A DNA stretch of 34,415 nt, from assembly GCA_013423325.1 (NCBI GenBank), contig BLJB01000308.1:1-34415 (forward strand). Direction: 5' to 3'. The position numbers and the translations under genes are program-made. The notes under the pieces are model-generated. The model saw only the letters and a list, made by a program, of their open reading frames with translations, was not told where the DNA came from and did no database searches. The stretch is from Usnea hakonensis (taxonomy: Eukaryota; Ascomycota; Lecanoromycetes; Lecanorales; Parmeliaceae). Positions 8,906-19,457 of this stretch are shown here, piece by piece (positions within the stretch are counted from its first letter, which is position 1; every line of letters begins with the position of its first letter).

Positions 8906-9480
8906 TTTGCCAATGATAGGCCGCGAAAATCCGAGCAATTGTTTGGCGGACAGAAGCTAGGGCTCGCGCAGGTAAAACCGACGGAGATATAAAGGGTGCT
9001 TCTGGATGCGAAGCTTTCGAATCATGGCTATTTGGCAGACAGGTGATATGGATCGCTATCTGAAGGGGCTGAAATGCTGCTCGGTATAGCCGGAGACAAC
9101 GGATTGTTGTTGGCCTTGAGCATGGTGAGTCTGCACGAATTTGGTTGACGTGCAGCTGCAGGCTGTGGGTATGATTCGGATATGATGCTCGAATTCAGAT
9201 AGTGCTGTCTTGAATCAAGGGTCGTAATTTGATGGCGGAACGAAGCTTATATTCGAATATTGACAGTATTGGGCCTTCGGAATCCGGACCAAGGTTCGAG
9301 TGTATTGATGGGAGGAATGATCTCTACCGCCGGGCATCATCATTCTGCGAGTAGTGTCAGTAAGATTGGCTTGCGAAAATCTGATTTGTGTATGCCGCAC
9401 AGCCTAGGATGCTTACCTCGATTCTGATATGCTAGCCGAGGATGTCTTATGAGCTTGTCTTTGCTTTTCCTGACACTTCA
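8906..9480. other. No supported gene
   Basis: Short frames only. The first part is GC-rich relative to the islands, and nothing matches a known motif. It lies downstream of the coiled-coil gene ending at 9637. Confidence 0.4.
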
Positions 9481-9503
9481 GGATACTAGTTATCAGCACC
9501 ACG

Positions 9504-9590
9504 GAGAGGTGCAAGCTCGTCGCTGATGAGGAGGGCGCCACCCACTCCCCCCCAGAATTATGGACTCTGGGGTGGCCCGTGCTTATAGGT
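9504..9590. repeat. Duplicated 3' flank block of the coiled-coil family, copy A
   Basis: It shares an identical 21-mer beginning GAGAGGTGCAAGCTCGTCGC with 12050-12070, and GGCCCGTGCTTATAGGT with the region near 12119-12135. The block follows the stop codon of the coiled-coil genes, so whole gene ends were duplicated. Confidence 0.7.
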
Positions 9591-9636
9591 ATCACCCACC
9601 TGTCGACGTCGGAGCCTCCCGAGCGTCACCTGGTTG

Positions 9637-10647
9637 CTAGCCAGGGACGGGTCCCGCTCGACGTCGCAAATCCTCATTTTCCGCACGGAGGGCGTCAATC
9701 TCCGTGGTCTGCTCTCTTAGTCGATGGCCGAGGGAGTTCATCGCTGTCTTCTTCGCTTTTTCGACGCCTAAGCGCTCCGCCTCCAGCCGCTCAACACGCC
9801 TGCGAAGATTGTCGGCGTCCGCACTAAAAATCGCTCAAAATCAGTATTTTCTCTTCTCTTAGCGACAAAAGATACAACAGCGATTTCTCAGGTATTATGG
9901 GCAACAGGAGCACAGCCTGCAAGTCGCGAAGTGGTCAGGGAAGCTTTTAGTTTTGACGTACCGGATTTCCTCGACCAGTCTGGTAAACTGGTCGATGGTG
10001 GCGGTCTTCTCCGCCCATCTCTCCTCGTCCGCCGCCGCTGCCGTCACCCTCCTCCTTTCGTCTTCCTCCTCCTTCTTCTCCGCCTCTTCTCTCCTCCTCT
10101 CCTCCTCTTTCTTCTCCTTCTCCTTCTCCCACCTCCTGCCCAGAAGGGCCCAGACAACTCCCCATAAAAACTGAACAAATTGAATGATCGCCGAGCAAGC
10201 CCCCGTCCAGGTAATTGCACTAGCACATCTTTGGGTCAGCTTTGATATGTCCGAGAATCTATTTAGCTGAGGGGGAAGTGATGAATAGTAGAGCAGTGAT
10301 ATTCTGAGTGAGAAAGAGTTTGAAAGATGCAAGATGGCGAGTTTGAGAAATTGAAGCGAAGTTCCTTGCTGTCATGTGAGGCTCTTTTTGAGGGAAGAGA
10401 TAAGCAGAAAGTGAAAGAAAGATGAGTGGAGTGAGAAATCAAGGTTAGTGTCTGGGTAGGTGAAACGCTGATACAGGGATACAGGGCGAAGCAAGGGAGT
10501 GACTCCAAAGAACAGTGCTGATAGATGGGAGCTTCAATGAGAAAGTCAAGGCAAAGATTGGGAGATGATGAGATCAGTGTCTGACCTTACAGTCTTACGA
10601 CTGATAGCATGGGCGATCCTCTCGGCCGGTTTGATCTGGTCAGTCAT
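9637..10647 (-). CDS. Coiled-coil protein with one hydrophobic segment, 182 aa, 3 exons
   Basis: Proposed exons are 10591-10647, 9962-10266 and 9637-9823, with introns GTAAGG...CAG and GTACGT...TAG. All phases agree (57+305+187 = 549 nt). It starts MTDQIKPAERIAHAISRKT, then has a hydrophobic stretch (about residues 40-60, containing SAIIQFVQFLWGVVWALLG) that could be a membrane anchor. A long Glu/Lys/Arg-rich helix follows, then a second-exon coiled coil with leucine heptads ending RAENEDLRRRAGPVPG. The stop codon context (CCTGGCTAG) is shared with the paralogous fragment at 11805, which supports this 3' end. The first intron is 324 bp, long for this kind of genome, so exon 1 is the least certain part. 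Function unknown; an anchored scaffold-like helix is an inference. Confidence 0.5.
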
Positions 10648-10704
10648 GATGCCTAGCTTACAGGAGAAAAAGGAAAAAAGAAAAACGGAGAAGAAAATTT
10701 ACGT

Positions 10705-10922
10705 CTACATACAGGAAAAACGAGTGCTTGCTCCTTCCGTAGGTATCGCATGTTTTGCGACTTTTCCCATCTCGAAAAGGCAACTGCGGTCAGTATCAGT
10801 ATCATCTGCGGTAGCAACGTTTTTGGCCCCTGACATGCTCATAATGGCATTGGTGGACAGAAGCCATTTGTCTAGCAAACTAGGAACTATGTATCTAAGC
10901 TCTGTATTAGAGCGATATGGAA
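10705..10922 (-). pseudogene. Possible coding fragment, unrecognised
   Basis: A 72-codon minus-strand frame without an obvious start reads with gene-like composition (contains VPSLLDKWLLSTNAIMSMSG and TADDTDTDRSCLFEMGKV) and ends TAG at 10705-10707. It lies 58 bp upstream of the proposed start of the coiled-coil gene on the same strand. It could be an extra 5' exon of that gene or an unrelated remnant. Confidence 0.2.
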
Positions 10923-11131
10923 ATTAACCCTCGATATATCTCGACAATGGTCAGCCAAGCTTCATGCAATAAATGACCTGAAAGTACTGGGATCATCCCC
11001 GGTATTGCTTTCGTTGTTGTGGTTTGGAAGGCATCTAGAAATTTTTCTGCATTTCTTCCATACAAGTGCTTTAATACATGTAACCACGCGTTGCCTAGTC
11101 TTCGTCCCTTTTGGAGCTCAACCTCGTTGTT

Positions 11132-11513
11132 TCACCCTATTGGCCAATATTCTCCTGCAAACAATGCCGGCAGTTCAGCTGGAGACACGTCCTCCTCATC
11201 CGACCTTTTTCTCCTCTTCTCGTCCTCCTCCTCCGCCTCTTCCCTCCTCTTCTTCTCCATTTTTTCCATTCTTCCCCTCCTCGTCTTCTGGTCCTCTTCT
11301 ATTCTGAGGCCTCGCCTTATCAAGTTTATTGGCCCTTTTCCTCCTCTCCTCATCAACTTTATTGGCTTCCTTTCTCCTCCCCTCATCCTACTCTCTTTAT
11401 CGGCATTTCTTGCCGCTGCTTCACCCCACCTTATCTATTCTTCCCTCCTCTATATCGCCTCCTTATCCTCGTCCCTCATTTCTTCCTCCTTTCTTTTACG
11501 TTCACGGGCGTAA
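11132..11513 (-). pseudogene. Decayed Glu/Arg-rich coiled-coil fragment
   Basis: The minus strand encodes a long Arg/Glu/Lys-rich helix (for example MEKMEKKRREEAEEEDEKRR), interrupted by in-frame stops upstream. Composition and placement upstream of a family 3' end mirror the intact gene at 9637-10647, so this is probably the central part of a duplicated, broken copy. Low complexity makes it weak evidence by itself. Confidence 0.3.
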
Positions 11514-11804
11514 AGCACGGTCTATAGGAGTGTTGACAATAAAAATAAAATCGAGATATCCCCGGTCTATAAGATTGCCATAAAATATTTACTATACCGG
11601 AGGATAGATTTCGTTAGGAAGAGTAGTCAGCGAAAGAAGAAGAAGAAATCTAGAAAAAGTATCTGGCTATTTGGGAAGCTCTATGGTGAAGTGAGTAAAG
11701 CAAAGATGGGAAGATGACGAGAGGAGTCTCTTATAGGTTTGATTTTTTTGTATTCTAGACCCTTGAGGACTCACCCCGCTCGTTGTTCCCATGTTACTTG
11801 GTGC

Positions 11805-11933
11805 CTAGCCAGGGGCGGAGTCTGCTCGAGCCCGTAATTCCTCGACCACACGATGAAGGTCGGCGTTTTCAGCTTTGAGCTCTACGAGCTCCTCGTCCTT
11901 ATCAAATAGTGTATAGAGATGATCGATTGATCT
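11805..11933 (-). pseudogene. 3' exon remnant of a coiled-coil paralog, copy B
   Basis: An open frame encodes RSIDHLYTLFDKDEELVELK, then ENADLHRVVEELRARADSAPG and TAG. It aligns with the last exon of the intact gene (ENEDLRRRAGPVPG, TAG), including the CCTGGCTAG stop context. An in-frame TAG lies just upstream (11934-11936), and no good acceptor is in phase, so it looks broken. Confidence 0.45.
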
Positions 11934-12049
11934 CTACTCGACTGCTATCTAAGAAGAAGAGAACTGCTTAATCTATAGATAGCTTGGGGCCATTTGTTTT
12001 CTACCCGAAGGTAGAAAGTAGTCCGCATAATACTAGACATAAGCATGAC

Positions 12050-12216
12050 GAGAGGTGCAAGCTCGTCGCTAATGAAGACGGCGATATCTATTCTCTCTCT
12101 TAGAAATGAAAGATCCGCGGCCCGTGCTTATAGGTTTCACCTACCTCTCGCGGTCGAAGCCCTTTCGACACCTCGCCAGTAGCGGAGTCCACTTCTCTCC
12201 GCAATATCGCATTCTC
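12050..12216 (-). pseudogene. 3' exon remnant of a coiled-coil paralog, copy C, with shared flank
   Basis: The minus-strand frame encodes ENAILRREVDSATGEV, colinear with ENEDLRRRAGPVPG of the intact gene. The shared stop is GAG here, so the frame runs on. The following flank shares long identical words with 9504-9590. RIP-like transitions have accumulated in the upstream part. Confidence 0.4.
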
Positions 12217-12840
12217 GGTCTAAAGCCAAATATATAGAGTTCTAAATCGGTCTCTTTCGCCTTTAAGATTATGACTAGCCAAATGACTCTCGGAGAACCA
12301 TACAATGAAAGCCATATATTCTAACTCTTGAACCGTAACACCAAGAATCCTCCTCTTTTCTCTTAAAGACACTGAAATAAAATTAATATAGGCCGTTAGA
12401 GAACCGTTGAGAGTATACTTAGCAATCGTAGTAGACTAATCAGATGTATAGTTGTTGATCAATTGCCAAAAAAAAAAAATCTCACCGTGGTTCACAGTAA
12501 CAAAATTTCCTTAACCGAATAAATATAGATATCTTCATTTGCAATTGATTAATAACTATATATACAATTGAACTTTTATGATTATTGAGTATATCCTTAA
12601 TAGCGCTCTAACGGTCTATGCTAATTTTGTCTCTGTTTTTAAAAGGAGGACTCTAGGTGTTACGGAATAAGGCATATGGCTAGCAATGAGGCATATAACT
12701 ATTATTGAGTGTCGCGTAAGGTTTCCCATTGGGAATATAGCTAGCAATAACTTTTTTTATTACTCTTGAGTCTCATAGCTAGTAGTAAGGCCTATAGCTA
12801 TTATTGAGCGTTACGCATGGTTCTTCGAGATCTAGGACTG
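12217..12840. other. AT-rich region, no gene
   Basis: TA-rich with short recurring words (GGCATATGGCTAGCAAT, TAGCTATTATTGAG) at 12665-12815 that look like remnants of small tandem units. No frame is supported. Confidence 0.4.
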
Positions 12841-12849
12841 TTAGGTGCC

Positions 12850-13128
12850 AGCCTGTAGCTATCCTAGCATCTCATTCTTTCAATTATACAAAGTCTTGAC
12901 CACTCTGACTACTTCCAAATGTATTATAGCATACGCACTATTATCTGCACTCTTCAGAATCTAGATCTAATGTGCTGATATTGAGTGGTTAAGATGTGAG
13001 ATGTAGGAAGCCTGTAATCATCTTAGCATACAATATCAACAATTATAATCACTCTGGGATCCTCAAACCATTGGCGATTAGACTATTATGTACGCGCTAT
13101 CATTTGCACTCTTCGGAATCTAGATCCT
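12850..13128. repeat. Diverged direct repeat of about 120 bp
   Basis: 12853-12968 and 13009-13128 share ordered landmarks: AGCCTGTA, CTTAGCAT or CCTAGCAT, CAATTATA, CACTCT, TATTAT(A/G), then GCACTCTTC(A/G)GAATCTAGATC at the end. Period about 157 bp. They may be fragments of one element inserted twice or an old tandem duplication. Confidence 0.5.
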
Positions 13129-14107
13129 CTGCGAAAGAGATTCGAATGAATAATTTTCTCGTTCGCGGTAATAAAAACGGTATTCTGTTAACTGTGTACC
13201 AACAAGAACCTATCTGAAACACTTCCTTATAAACATGTAAATAAAGTGAGACCACTTGTGAGACGGTGGCCAAGTTAAACAAACTGGCGTCATTGGCTTA
13301 TTAACTCACAGATCTCCATAGGAGGAAGACCGTTGTTGTTAAGAGATACGATTTATTCTCCGCGCCCACAGAAAACCCACGAAAATGACGTCCTCGTCAT
13401 TCCAGATCTACTGCAAGTTCATTGTAAATCCTTCCCATGATCCATGAGCTCCATGTCCATTGATTGGATGATTGGAACAGGGCTGGCTGCGGCGAGAAGG
13501 CTAACTAGTGCGGGGATAAATGGCCGGCGTAGGCTGATTATACCGAGTGGTAGTGCATCCGACTGTTGATTTGAATTGCGATTTGAACCGCGTAATAAAC
13601 GACTGGAATATGGTATTCGGAAGTATGCTCCAAAGCAGGCTGGCTAGCAGGCATGGCTGGTGGGCAGGCTTCTCCGTAGTGCAGTGGTGGTATTGAACCC
13701 GATTTTGAAGCATGTGGCTACTAGCCACCGAATCTACTGTGACATCATTGTCATGAATGATGTGCTTGTCTTCCTCTTGCTAAAAAGATTTCCATTCGTG
13801 CATTCATGCAGATACCGCTTCCGTTATTACCGTCTTGCTACCTCCCCTTAAGACCCCAACATACACCATTCTGACACTCCCAATACCATTCCACTGCTAT
13901 TATGGCATCCGCAGGGTAGTCGATTGCTACCTACTCCAGATTGTGAGTCTGCTGTGCTGCCGTTATACTATACCTCCAGTAAGGCGCATGCTCAGGTGGG
14001 CTCGGAGGCCCGAGAGTAGGTGTTGTCACGGAGGCTCGCGATTTGGGAGCCAAAACAGGTACTGGAACCTGGCGGTCACATGGATAGCGACATGGTAAGG
14101 ATCAGAT
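13129..14107. other. No supported gene
   Basis: Overlapping short frames on both strands without motifs. 13337-13362 carries a half copy of the 14108-14159 palindrome in direct orientation. Confidence 0.35.
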
Positions 14108-14159
14108 TGTCAAGAGACACGATTTGCTCTCCGCGGAGAACATATCGTGTCTGTTGACA
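14108..14159. repeat. 52-bp near-perfect palindrome
   Basis: Two 26-bp arms, centred on CTCCGCGGAG, match at 23 of 26 positions and contain GACACGAT. Single arms occur at 13337-13362 (four transitions) and at about 29652-29676 on the opposite strand (small gap). This looks like paired or abutting transposon ends. Confidence 0.65.
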
Positions 14160-15586
14160 GTGGTCCAGGGCGTGTTCGCTGCGATCCTCATTAGGTGCAA
14201 AAACATCAATAATTATTTAGAGTGATGGTTCGAAATGTTCTTATTAATTATTAAGGTCAAGAAGAGGTACTGCCATCAGATCAAAAGGATGCAAGAGTTC
14301 TAGAGAATTACAGGTGTCTAATTACTCTCAAGGTCCGTCTTGAACCCTCTACATGCTTGATTCTCCAGCCGAATAAGATTGCAGATCCGATACTGCTCCC
14401 CTTTGGTGATATGAAATGAAATAACAAGTGTCAAAGGTCTATGATATGTTGGAGGCTTGAATGGACAAAGTGGTCTATTTGAAAAGTTCAATGTCAAGCC
14501 TCAGCATGTCTTTGACTTTGTGAGACGCGCCTAGCGCAGACGCGGCCTTGGCACCAGTCTTCTCCAGAACGAACAACGACAGTTCCACAGCAATGCAGGC
14601 AGTTCACCGTGCAAGCAAACTATCAGGGGTGAACCTTCTTCGAAATCGTAGTAGCAATTTTCGAACTTACTCAGGATCTTCTAAAGATCCCGCCGCGCAA
14701 TTTGGATTCCTACACTAAAAGTGCGAGGCGCTTCGAAGCCTTTGAAATGATAGTCATTACTTCCTAATGCTGGGATCGAGAGCTTACCAGACTTTAGAAA
14801 TCTTCAAAGTAGCTATTGTGCCCCACTGTTGCCGTTTTCATGCTGTTAAATTGTATGTTTTATGCATTGGTTGCATATCTGCTGTAGGATGTGGCTAAGT
14901 TATCCCCGTGATTTTGCTCCCTACAACGCAGCACTCATAATTGTGATCTCTTCCGAAACTTTCTTGACGGTAGAAAAGCTTGCCAGTGTAAGAGTTCAGA
15001 GGACCTTGCTTTTTAGTGGTTGAGGTGTTGTTCCTCGGTGGTGTTTACGCTAGGGCTGACTATTGTGTTGTGAGTGAGAACCTACTCTTTCTTTCTTTTC
15101 TCCCCTCCTCCACGTTCGGGTACCTTTGAGAGTCTTTAAGAGCTTCAAAAAACCTGTAGAGAGAGTAATTAGATATAGAAGACCAATATATATAAAGACT
15201 GTGCGTTTGGACTTCAAAATTCAAAAAATGCAAAAGTTCATCGCAGCAGTTCGATGACTCGAACCACCACTCGCTTAAGGATAAACCTCGAATGAGGAAA
15301 CCTAGGTTGCAGGGGGTAGAACAGGGGCTGACGCTACAGAGTTAAACTGTCATCACTACAACCACTGACCTAGTGACCCATCTGGCCATGTATGAAACTT
15401 CTTATTATCAAACATATACTTTAAATGCTGAATGATACCACCAAGCTGTCATCTTAATTATCTTTCGCGCTGTACTAAGTTTCCAGCCTCGCACAACACC
15501 ACATCTAAGGTAACCACCACCATATCGAATTCTGTCAGATCTCGCGCACTGTTACCACAATCACATCACCACGATTACATCTCAAG
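14160..15586. other. No supported gene
   Basis: Mostly ordinary composition and stop-dense in all frames. A short A/T-rich piece at 15150-15230. It precedes the plus-strand gene at 15587 and would hold its promoter; no promoter element is distinct. Confidence 0.35.
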
Positions 15587-16339
15587 ATGGCCAAGATACG
15601 TTCTAATGGGAGAGATGTCAACTTTGATGCAGGACGACAGTATCGCGCGCGAAAGCGTGCGAGGAGACTTGAGCGCCGAAATGAAAATGGTATGATACCT
15701 CTTCTACGAGTTCTCCGCAGTGCCACAAGCGACCCACGGCTCTATCTCCTATCTCTTTAGAAGCTACAGACTGACAGCATCGCAGGTCAACTACTCAAAA
15801 CAGTAATGCAACAACTATAGAACCGCCACCGCAAACAAGACAATCGCTGGCTCCGAGCCAAAATCACTTGCAAAGACCGTAGCGGCATCCCTTATTCTGT
15901 CGAGCAAGAACTCGTCCAATGGTTCCGCGCCCGCTCCAAAAGAGAGCAAGAAACGCCAAAGCTCAACACCGATCTACGACTATCTCCTAAAGCAATGCAA
16001 CTATGGCAGGAGTTGAAAGCAGAGAGGAAAGAAGCAATGAGAGCCCAAGGGCAGAAGTTTGAGGCAGAAGATTGGTGGTTTGATGAAAAAGATGGCGACG
16101 AGGGCAAAAAGAGCAAAGCGAGAGGGCACATAGAGGATGTTACTACTACGATAGAGATGTTGGGAGCCAAGGGGGAGGCGTATGTGGAGGAGGATGAGGA
16201 GGGAAATTTCGTGTTTCTGAGCCCTGAGGGGTCGGTGGTGGGTAAGGAGGATACGGGTGAGGAGGTTAATAGGGATGGTGGTGCTAGAAGCTCTCTAGTC
16301 CTTCCATTTCGTGGGGTGGCTGAGTTAACTCTTATCTAG
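15587..16339 (+). pseudogene. Basic/acidic hypothetical gene, 2 exons, one in-frame TAG
   Basis: Exon 1 (15587-15689) starts MAKIRSNGRDVNFDAGRQYR, then is strongly Arg-rich. The intron 15690-15785 has GTATGA and GCAG ends. Exon 2 (15786-16339) runs in phase to a TAG at the end; total 657 nt. The only defect is TAG at 15818-15820 in the context CAACTATAG, one C-to-T change from CAG (Gln). Downstream the frame is long and clearly coding, with WLRAKITCKDRSGIPYSVEQ, then a basic helix and an acidic tail (EDWWFDEKDGDEGKK). The basic N-terminus suggests nuclear or nucleic-acid binding, but no family is recognised. It could still be functional if an alternative intron skips the stop or the stop is read through. 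Confidence 0.5.
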
Positions 16340-16442
16340 TACTTCGTTTGCGTTCTAAATCACTCCATAAATTTTGTCTTTAACGGGTCTTCTTACTTCA
16401 TGCATCTACAAATACGAAGGATAGCGATCCTCCAATTACCAC

Positions 16443-16765
16443 AGCACATACGAAGTCATTCTCTTCGATCACCGATTGCTCTCCAACCGTCTCCTTCCTT
16501 ACAACTCCACGCTCAACCACGTCCACCGCACCAACAACACCACGACCAACTCCCTCGACCTCACAGACTCCTCTGTCCTCGCCAACTCTCCTCTCCACAA
16601 CCTCCAAAAAGCTAAACCCTTCATATCTCGGTACCTCAGGCTCTCCATCCACACGCGTATAGGCGCATGAGTGCTAAGCCAGTGCAAAAGCCGCGAGAAC
16701 GTGAGGGTGCCAGTGGGATATAAGGTGGTGCGTAGGCCCGAGCCAGACACGCTGGAAGAAGCGTA
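16443..16765 (+). pseudogene. Gene fragment with an in-frame TGA, unrecognised
   Basis: The plus frame reads YEVILFDHRLLSNRLLPYNS, then an Asn/Thr-rich stretch and KAKPFISRYLRLSIHTRIGA, TGA at about 16668, then VLSQCKSRENVRVPVGYKVV, ending TAG. The composition is that of a real gene and the TGA is a CGA changed by one transition. Neither start nor introns could be set. It follows the 15587-16339 gene by about 100 bp and might be part of it after decay. Confidence 0.35.
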
Positions 16766-18057
16766 GGGTGTTTTTGAAGCTTACTCTAAGATATATTCAG
16801 AGGTGGAGGAGGGAGGGTATAATAGTCGCTGCCTTGTAGAGGATTCCTTAACTCGTAGTCAGTATAATCCAAGTCTGTACGCAAAGATTGTTGATACCTA
16901 CCTCTGCAGAACCTACTATTCCACTACCTATTATTCGTAAGGCACTTCCCACCTTGAGGTCCTTCATTGCCTTTTATTTCGTAGAACACTTTGCGCGTAA
17001 GCGTAGTAAGAATACCCTTATTGCGGGTCCTTAATCTTGTCAGAAAACTGCTTTTGCTCGTCTAGTAGTGCTAGATTAACGAGAGACGGTCAATTAAGAG
17101 ATAGTAACGGGGAGGGGGCCGAAATGAGACGGTGTAATAGAAAGGAGGCTTTGACACAGTGTTGCGAGTCAGCGCTTCTGAGTAGACAGCATGAAGTAGG
17201 CTTGGGAGTACTATACCCGAGCACCTAGTCTAGATTCTCGGGGATCTTATCACTCGGGCTATAAGTAAAGAAGTCGCCAAATCTAGACAAATTTTATGCC
17301 CGCGAGGGTTACGCGCCGAAGAACGCTCAGCCCTACGCCGCCAAAACGCTTTCAGTGCGCTGAGCGTATTCAGGACCTGTGCTTGCATGGCAGTGCAGGC
17401 GCTGTACTATAATGCCACATTGTTTTCCCGCATTTGCTGAATCGCCGCGTTGGATTGTATTTGGGAAGCGGTATTTTTAACATTTGATATAGTACTACTG
17501 CATTACCTATAGGGTTGTTCGATTAAGCGGGCGGGAGGAAGTGAAGGGGGTCACGAAAATGCACTCGGCTTTTTTCGGAATTCAGCTAGAGAAAGAGAGA
17601 ATACTAAAGGGGAACTGAAGAGCTCAGATGAGGCTGACGAGTAGTGGTAAGAGCTGGGATTTATGGGTGTAGTGAATTTGTTGAGATGCTCGTGCATACT
17701 TTGGATTGTACACAGAGCCATCGGAGGTCGCCGGACAATAAGTATAGTACTGTGTTCTTTGCAGGTATCTAGTGAGCCTCCATGCAAGACTTTGATGCAA
17801 AGCTTCTTCTAACAGAAATCAAAGGTACTGCCAACTATGGCGCATTGTAATGCAATACGGATTGACCGCAAAGAGAGCCCGTGACATGGTCGCGCACGAT
17901 TCCTTGTGGGTATCGTAGTACTAGCTGACTGTTTGTGACACTGCTATTACCGCTGCAGTCTGGTACAGAACGTCCATTCAAGACACATCTTCAACAAGAA
18001 AACAGAAAATGCTCAGCCCTTATAATTCAAAGTAGTCAGCTATACGTATACTTTAGG
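16766..18057. other. Mostly non-coding; one possible exon remnant at 17274-17441
   Basis: A plus frame at 17274-17441 reads with gene-like composition (AEERSALRRQNAFSALSVFR, then TCACMAVQALYYNATLFSRI) and ends TGA, but has no start or partner exon. Within it CGCTCAGCCC and GCGCTGAGCG form a small inverted repeat. The rest shows nothing I can support. Confidence 0.25.
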
Positions 18058-19129
18058 TCATTTTGGAAGCGGTACCTTAGACACACGTCCCCTACGCTTT
18101 GCCTTAGGTTCTTCCTCGGGGATTGTTTCAGTACCAATTGGCTGTGCGACCATCTCGTTTGCGAACGATAGAACAGACGCTGACTCTCTGAAATCGTAAT
18201 AGTCTCCAATGTGGACTTTGCAGCTTACATCTTCGCCCTTGGGATCGGCTGATCTATAGGTCAAGCAGCGAATATAGCCCGAGCTGAACACGGCCGAGAC
18301 CACACGGGCGCGCCTATCGCATAATGAAACCAGGCGTATCTAATTGCATCAGCACGAACTAGTGTTAAAGCCAAGTAACGCAGCCTTACTGGAAGAGTCT
18401 TAATGACAGCGTTCTTAACACGTAGGCAAAGTCTCACGGCGCAACAGTAGAGAGTCCAAAACTCCGAGTACATGAGCTCATTTCCGGAAGCTTGCTGTGG
18501 CTGGATGGAGAGAATGGTGATATGAGGATAGCCGCACGAACCGAACTTCAGACCCGTTTCCACATGCAAGTCGTCCCAGATCAGGCCATTATAACTATAT
18601 CGAAGCGGTCAGTATGATTTCTTGGAGCCGGGTAAAGTATACAGGTAAGTACTTACGAAACCTCCTCAAATATACGGGGACCCGTGGGGCCTACTGGGTC
18701 GGCCTCGCCGACGCCATGATCTCCAAAAAGGTTTATCGGTTCTCCGCCAAAGACCGGGTTAAAAAAAGCAGCATTCGTCACGCAGAAGTACAAAAACCTG
18801 CTGTACTTTATGCTGAGAATATATGCATCCTCTACGGTTTGTGTTGGCCCGCGTACAACTTCATTCTCGATATCTTCAATCATCTCCTCGAAATCGTCTA
18901 ATGCCGCCTCGATTTTCGCGTCCTTGGAGTACGGCTGCCAGAATGCCTGGCTTGCAAGACCATCGTACGAGATCCGCATCATCGCATTATCTGCCTCAGA
19001 CATTATCCCGCCATCGTCAAAGTTCAATTCGGATTTAAACTGCTGCTCTGCAAGGTCGCAGAGTAAATCGATGATCCTCACAAAGTTGGCGCGGAGTTGC
19101 TTGCCCTCCTTATTCGGTTGAGTGGCCAT
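18058..19129 (-). CDS. Unknown 319-aa protein, 3 exons, divergent partner of the nuclease gene
   Basis: Exons 18657-19129, 18390-18594 and 18058-18339 with introns GTAAGT...TAG (62 bp) and GTAAGG...TAG (50 bp). Lengths 473+205+282 sum to 960 nt with consistent phases, so the gene is intact. It starts MATQPNKEGKQLRANFVRII. The first third is helical and acidic; the middle contains FFNPVFGGEP and a Cys-rich WTLYCCAVRLCLRV. The last exon has RARVVSAVFSSGYIRCLTYR and ends in a basic tail, PKAKRRGRVSKV, which resembles a nuclear signal. No known domain is recognised. It is transcribed away from the PD-(D/E)XK gene at 19458, with a 328-bp shared upstream region. Nuclear location and co-expression with the nuclease are inferences. 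Confidence 0.7.
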
Positions 19130-19457
19130 CGTCTAGTAGAATGATATTCGGAAAGAGCGAACTGCGACTTTTTATAGGACTGTGATACCTTTGATGGGTG
19201 ATTGTTGATTGTTGACTGTTGAGCGGACGGTGTTCATGTTGTTGTTCTTGCTGATGCCGGGACAACAAAAAATCGCGCTAAGGCCCGGGCCGACACTAGC
19301 GCGCTCGGCTAGATTTCCTCATGCTCCGAGGGCTCGCTCATGGAGACACGAGTAAATATCAATCAATATATGCCCTACTTTTACTTCACTTGGACCATCT
19401 TTAGAGTACCTTATATAGTCACTAAGTTCTTGTCCATCAACAAAGGTGTAATCCATC
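19130..19457. promoter_or_regulatory. Bidirectional intergenic region between divergent genes
   Basis: This 328-bp gap separates two start codons facing away from each other, so it must hold both promoters. It contains direct GATTGTT repeats near 19200-19215. No TATA box at a convincing distance is seen on either side. Confidence 0.5.

Noticed and set aside
9931..10198. Plus-strand Ser/Leu-rich and other frames opposite the coiled-coil gene
   Set aside because: They are antisense shadows of the Glu/Lys/Arg-rich helix encoded on the minus strand.
11005..11583. Plus-strand Ser/Pro/Phe-rich frames
   Set aside because: Antisense of an Arg/Glu-rich minus-strand stretch; three overlapping phases are open at once, as expected of low complexity.
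16398..16750. Minus-strand Val/Gly/Glu-rich frames
   Set aside because: Opposite the plus-strand gene fragment that has better composition; no motif.
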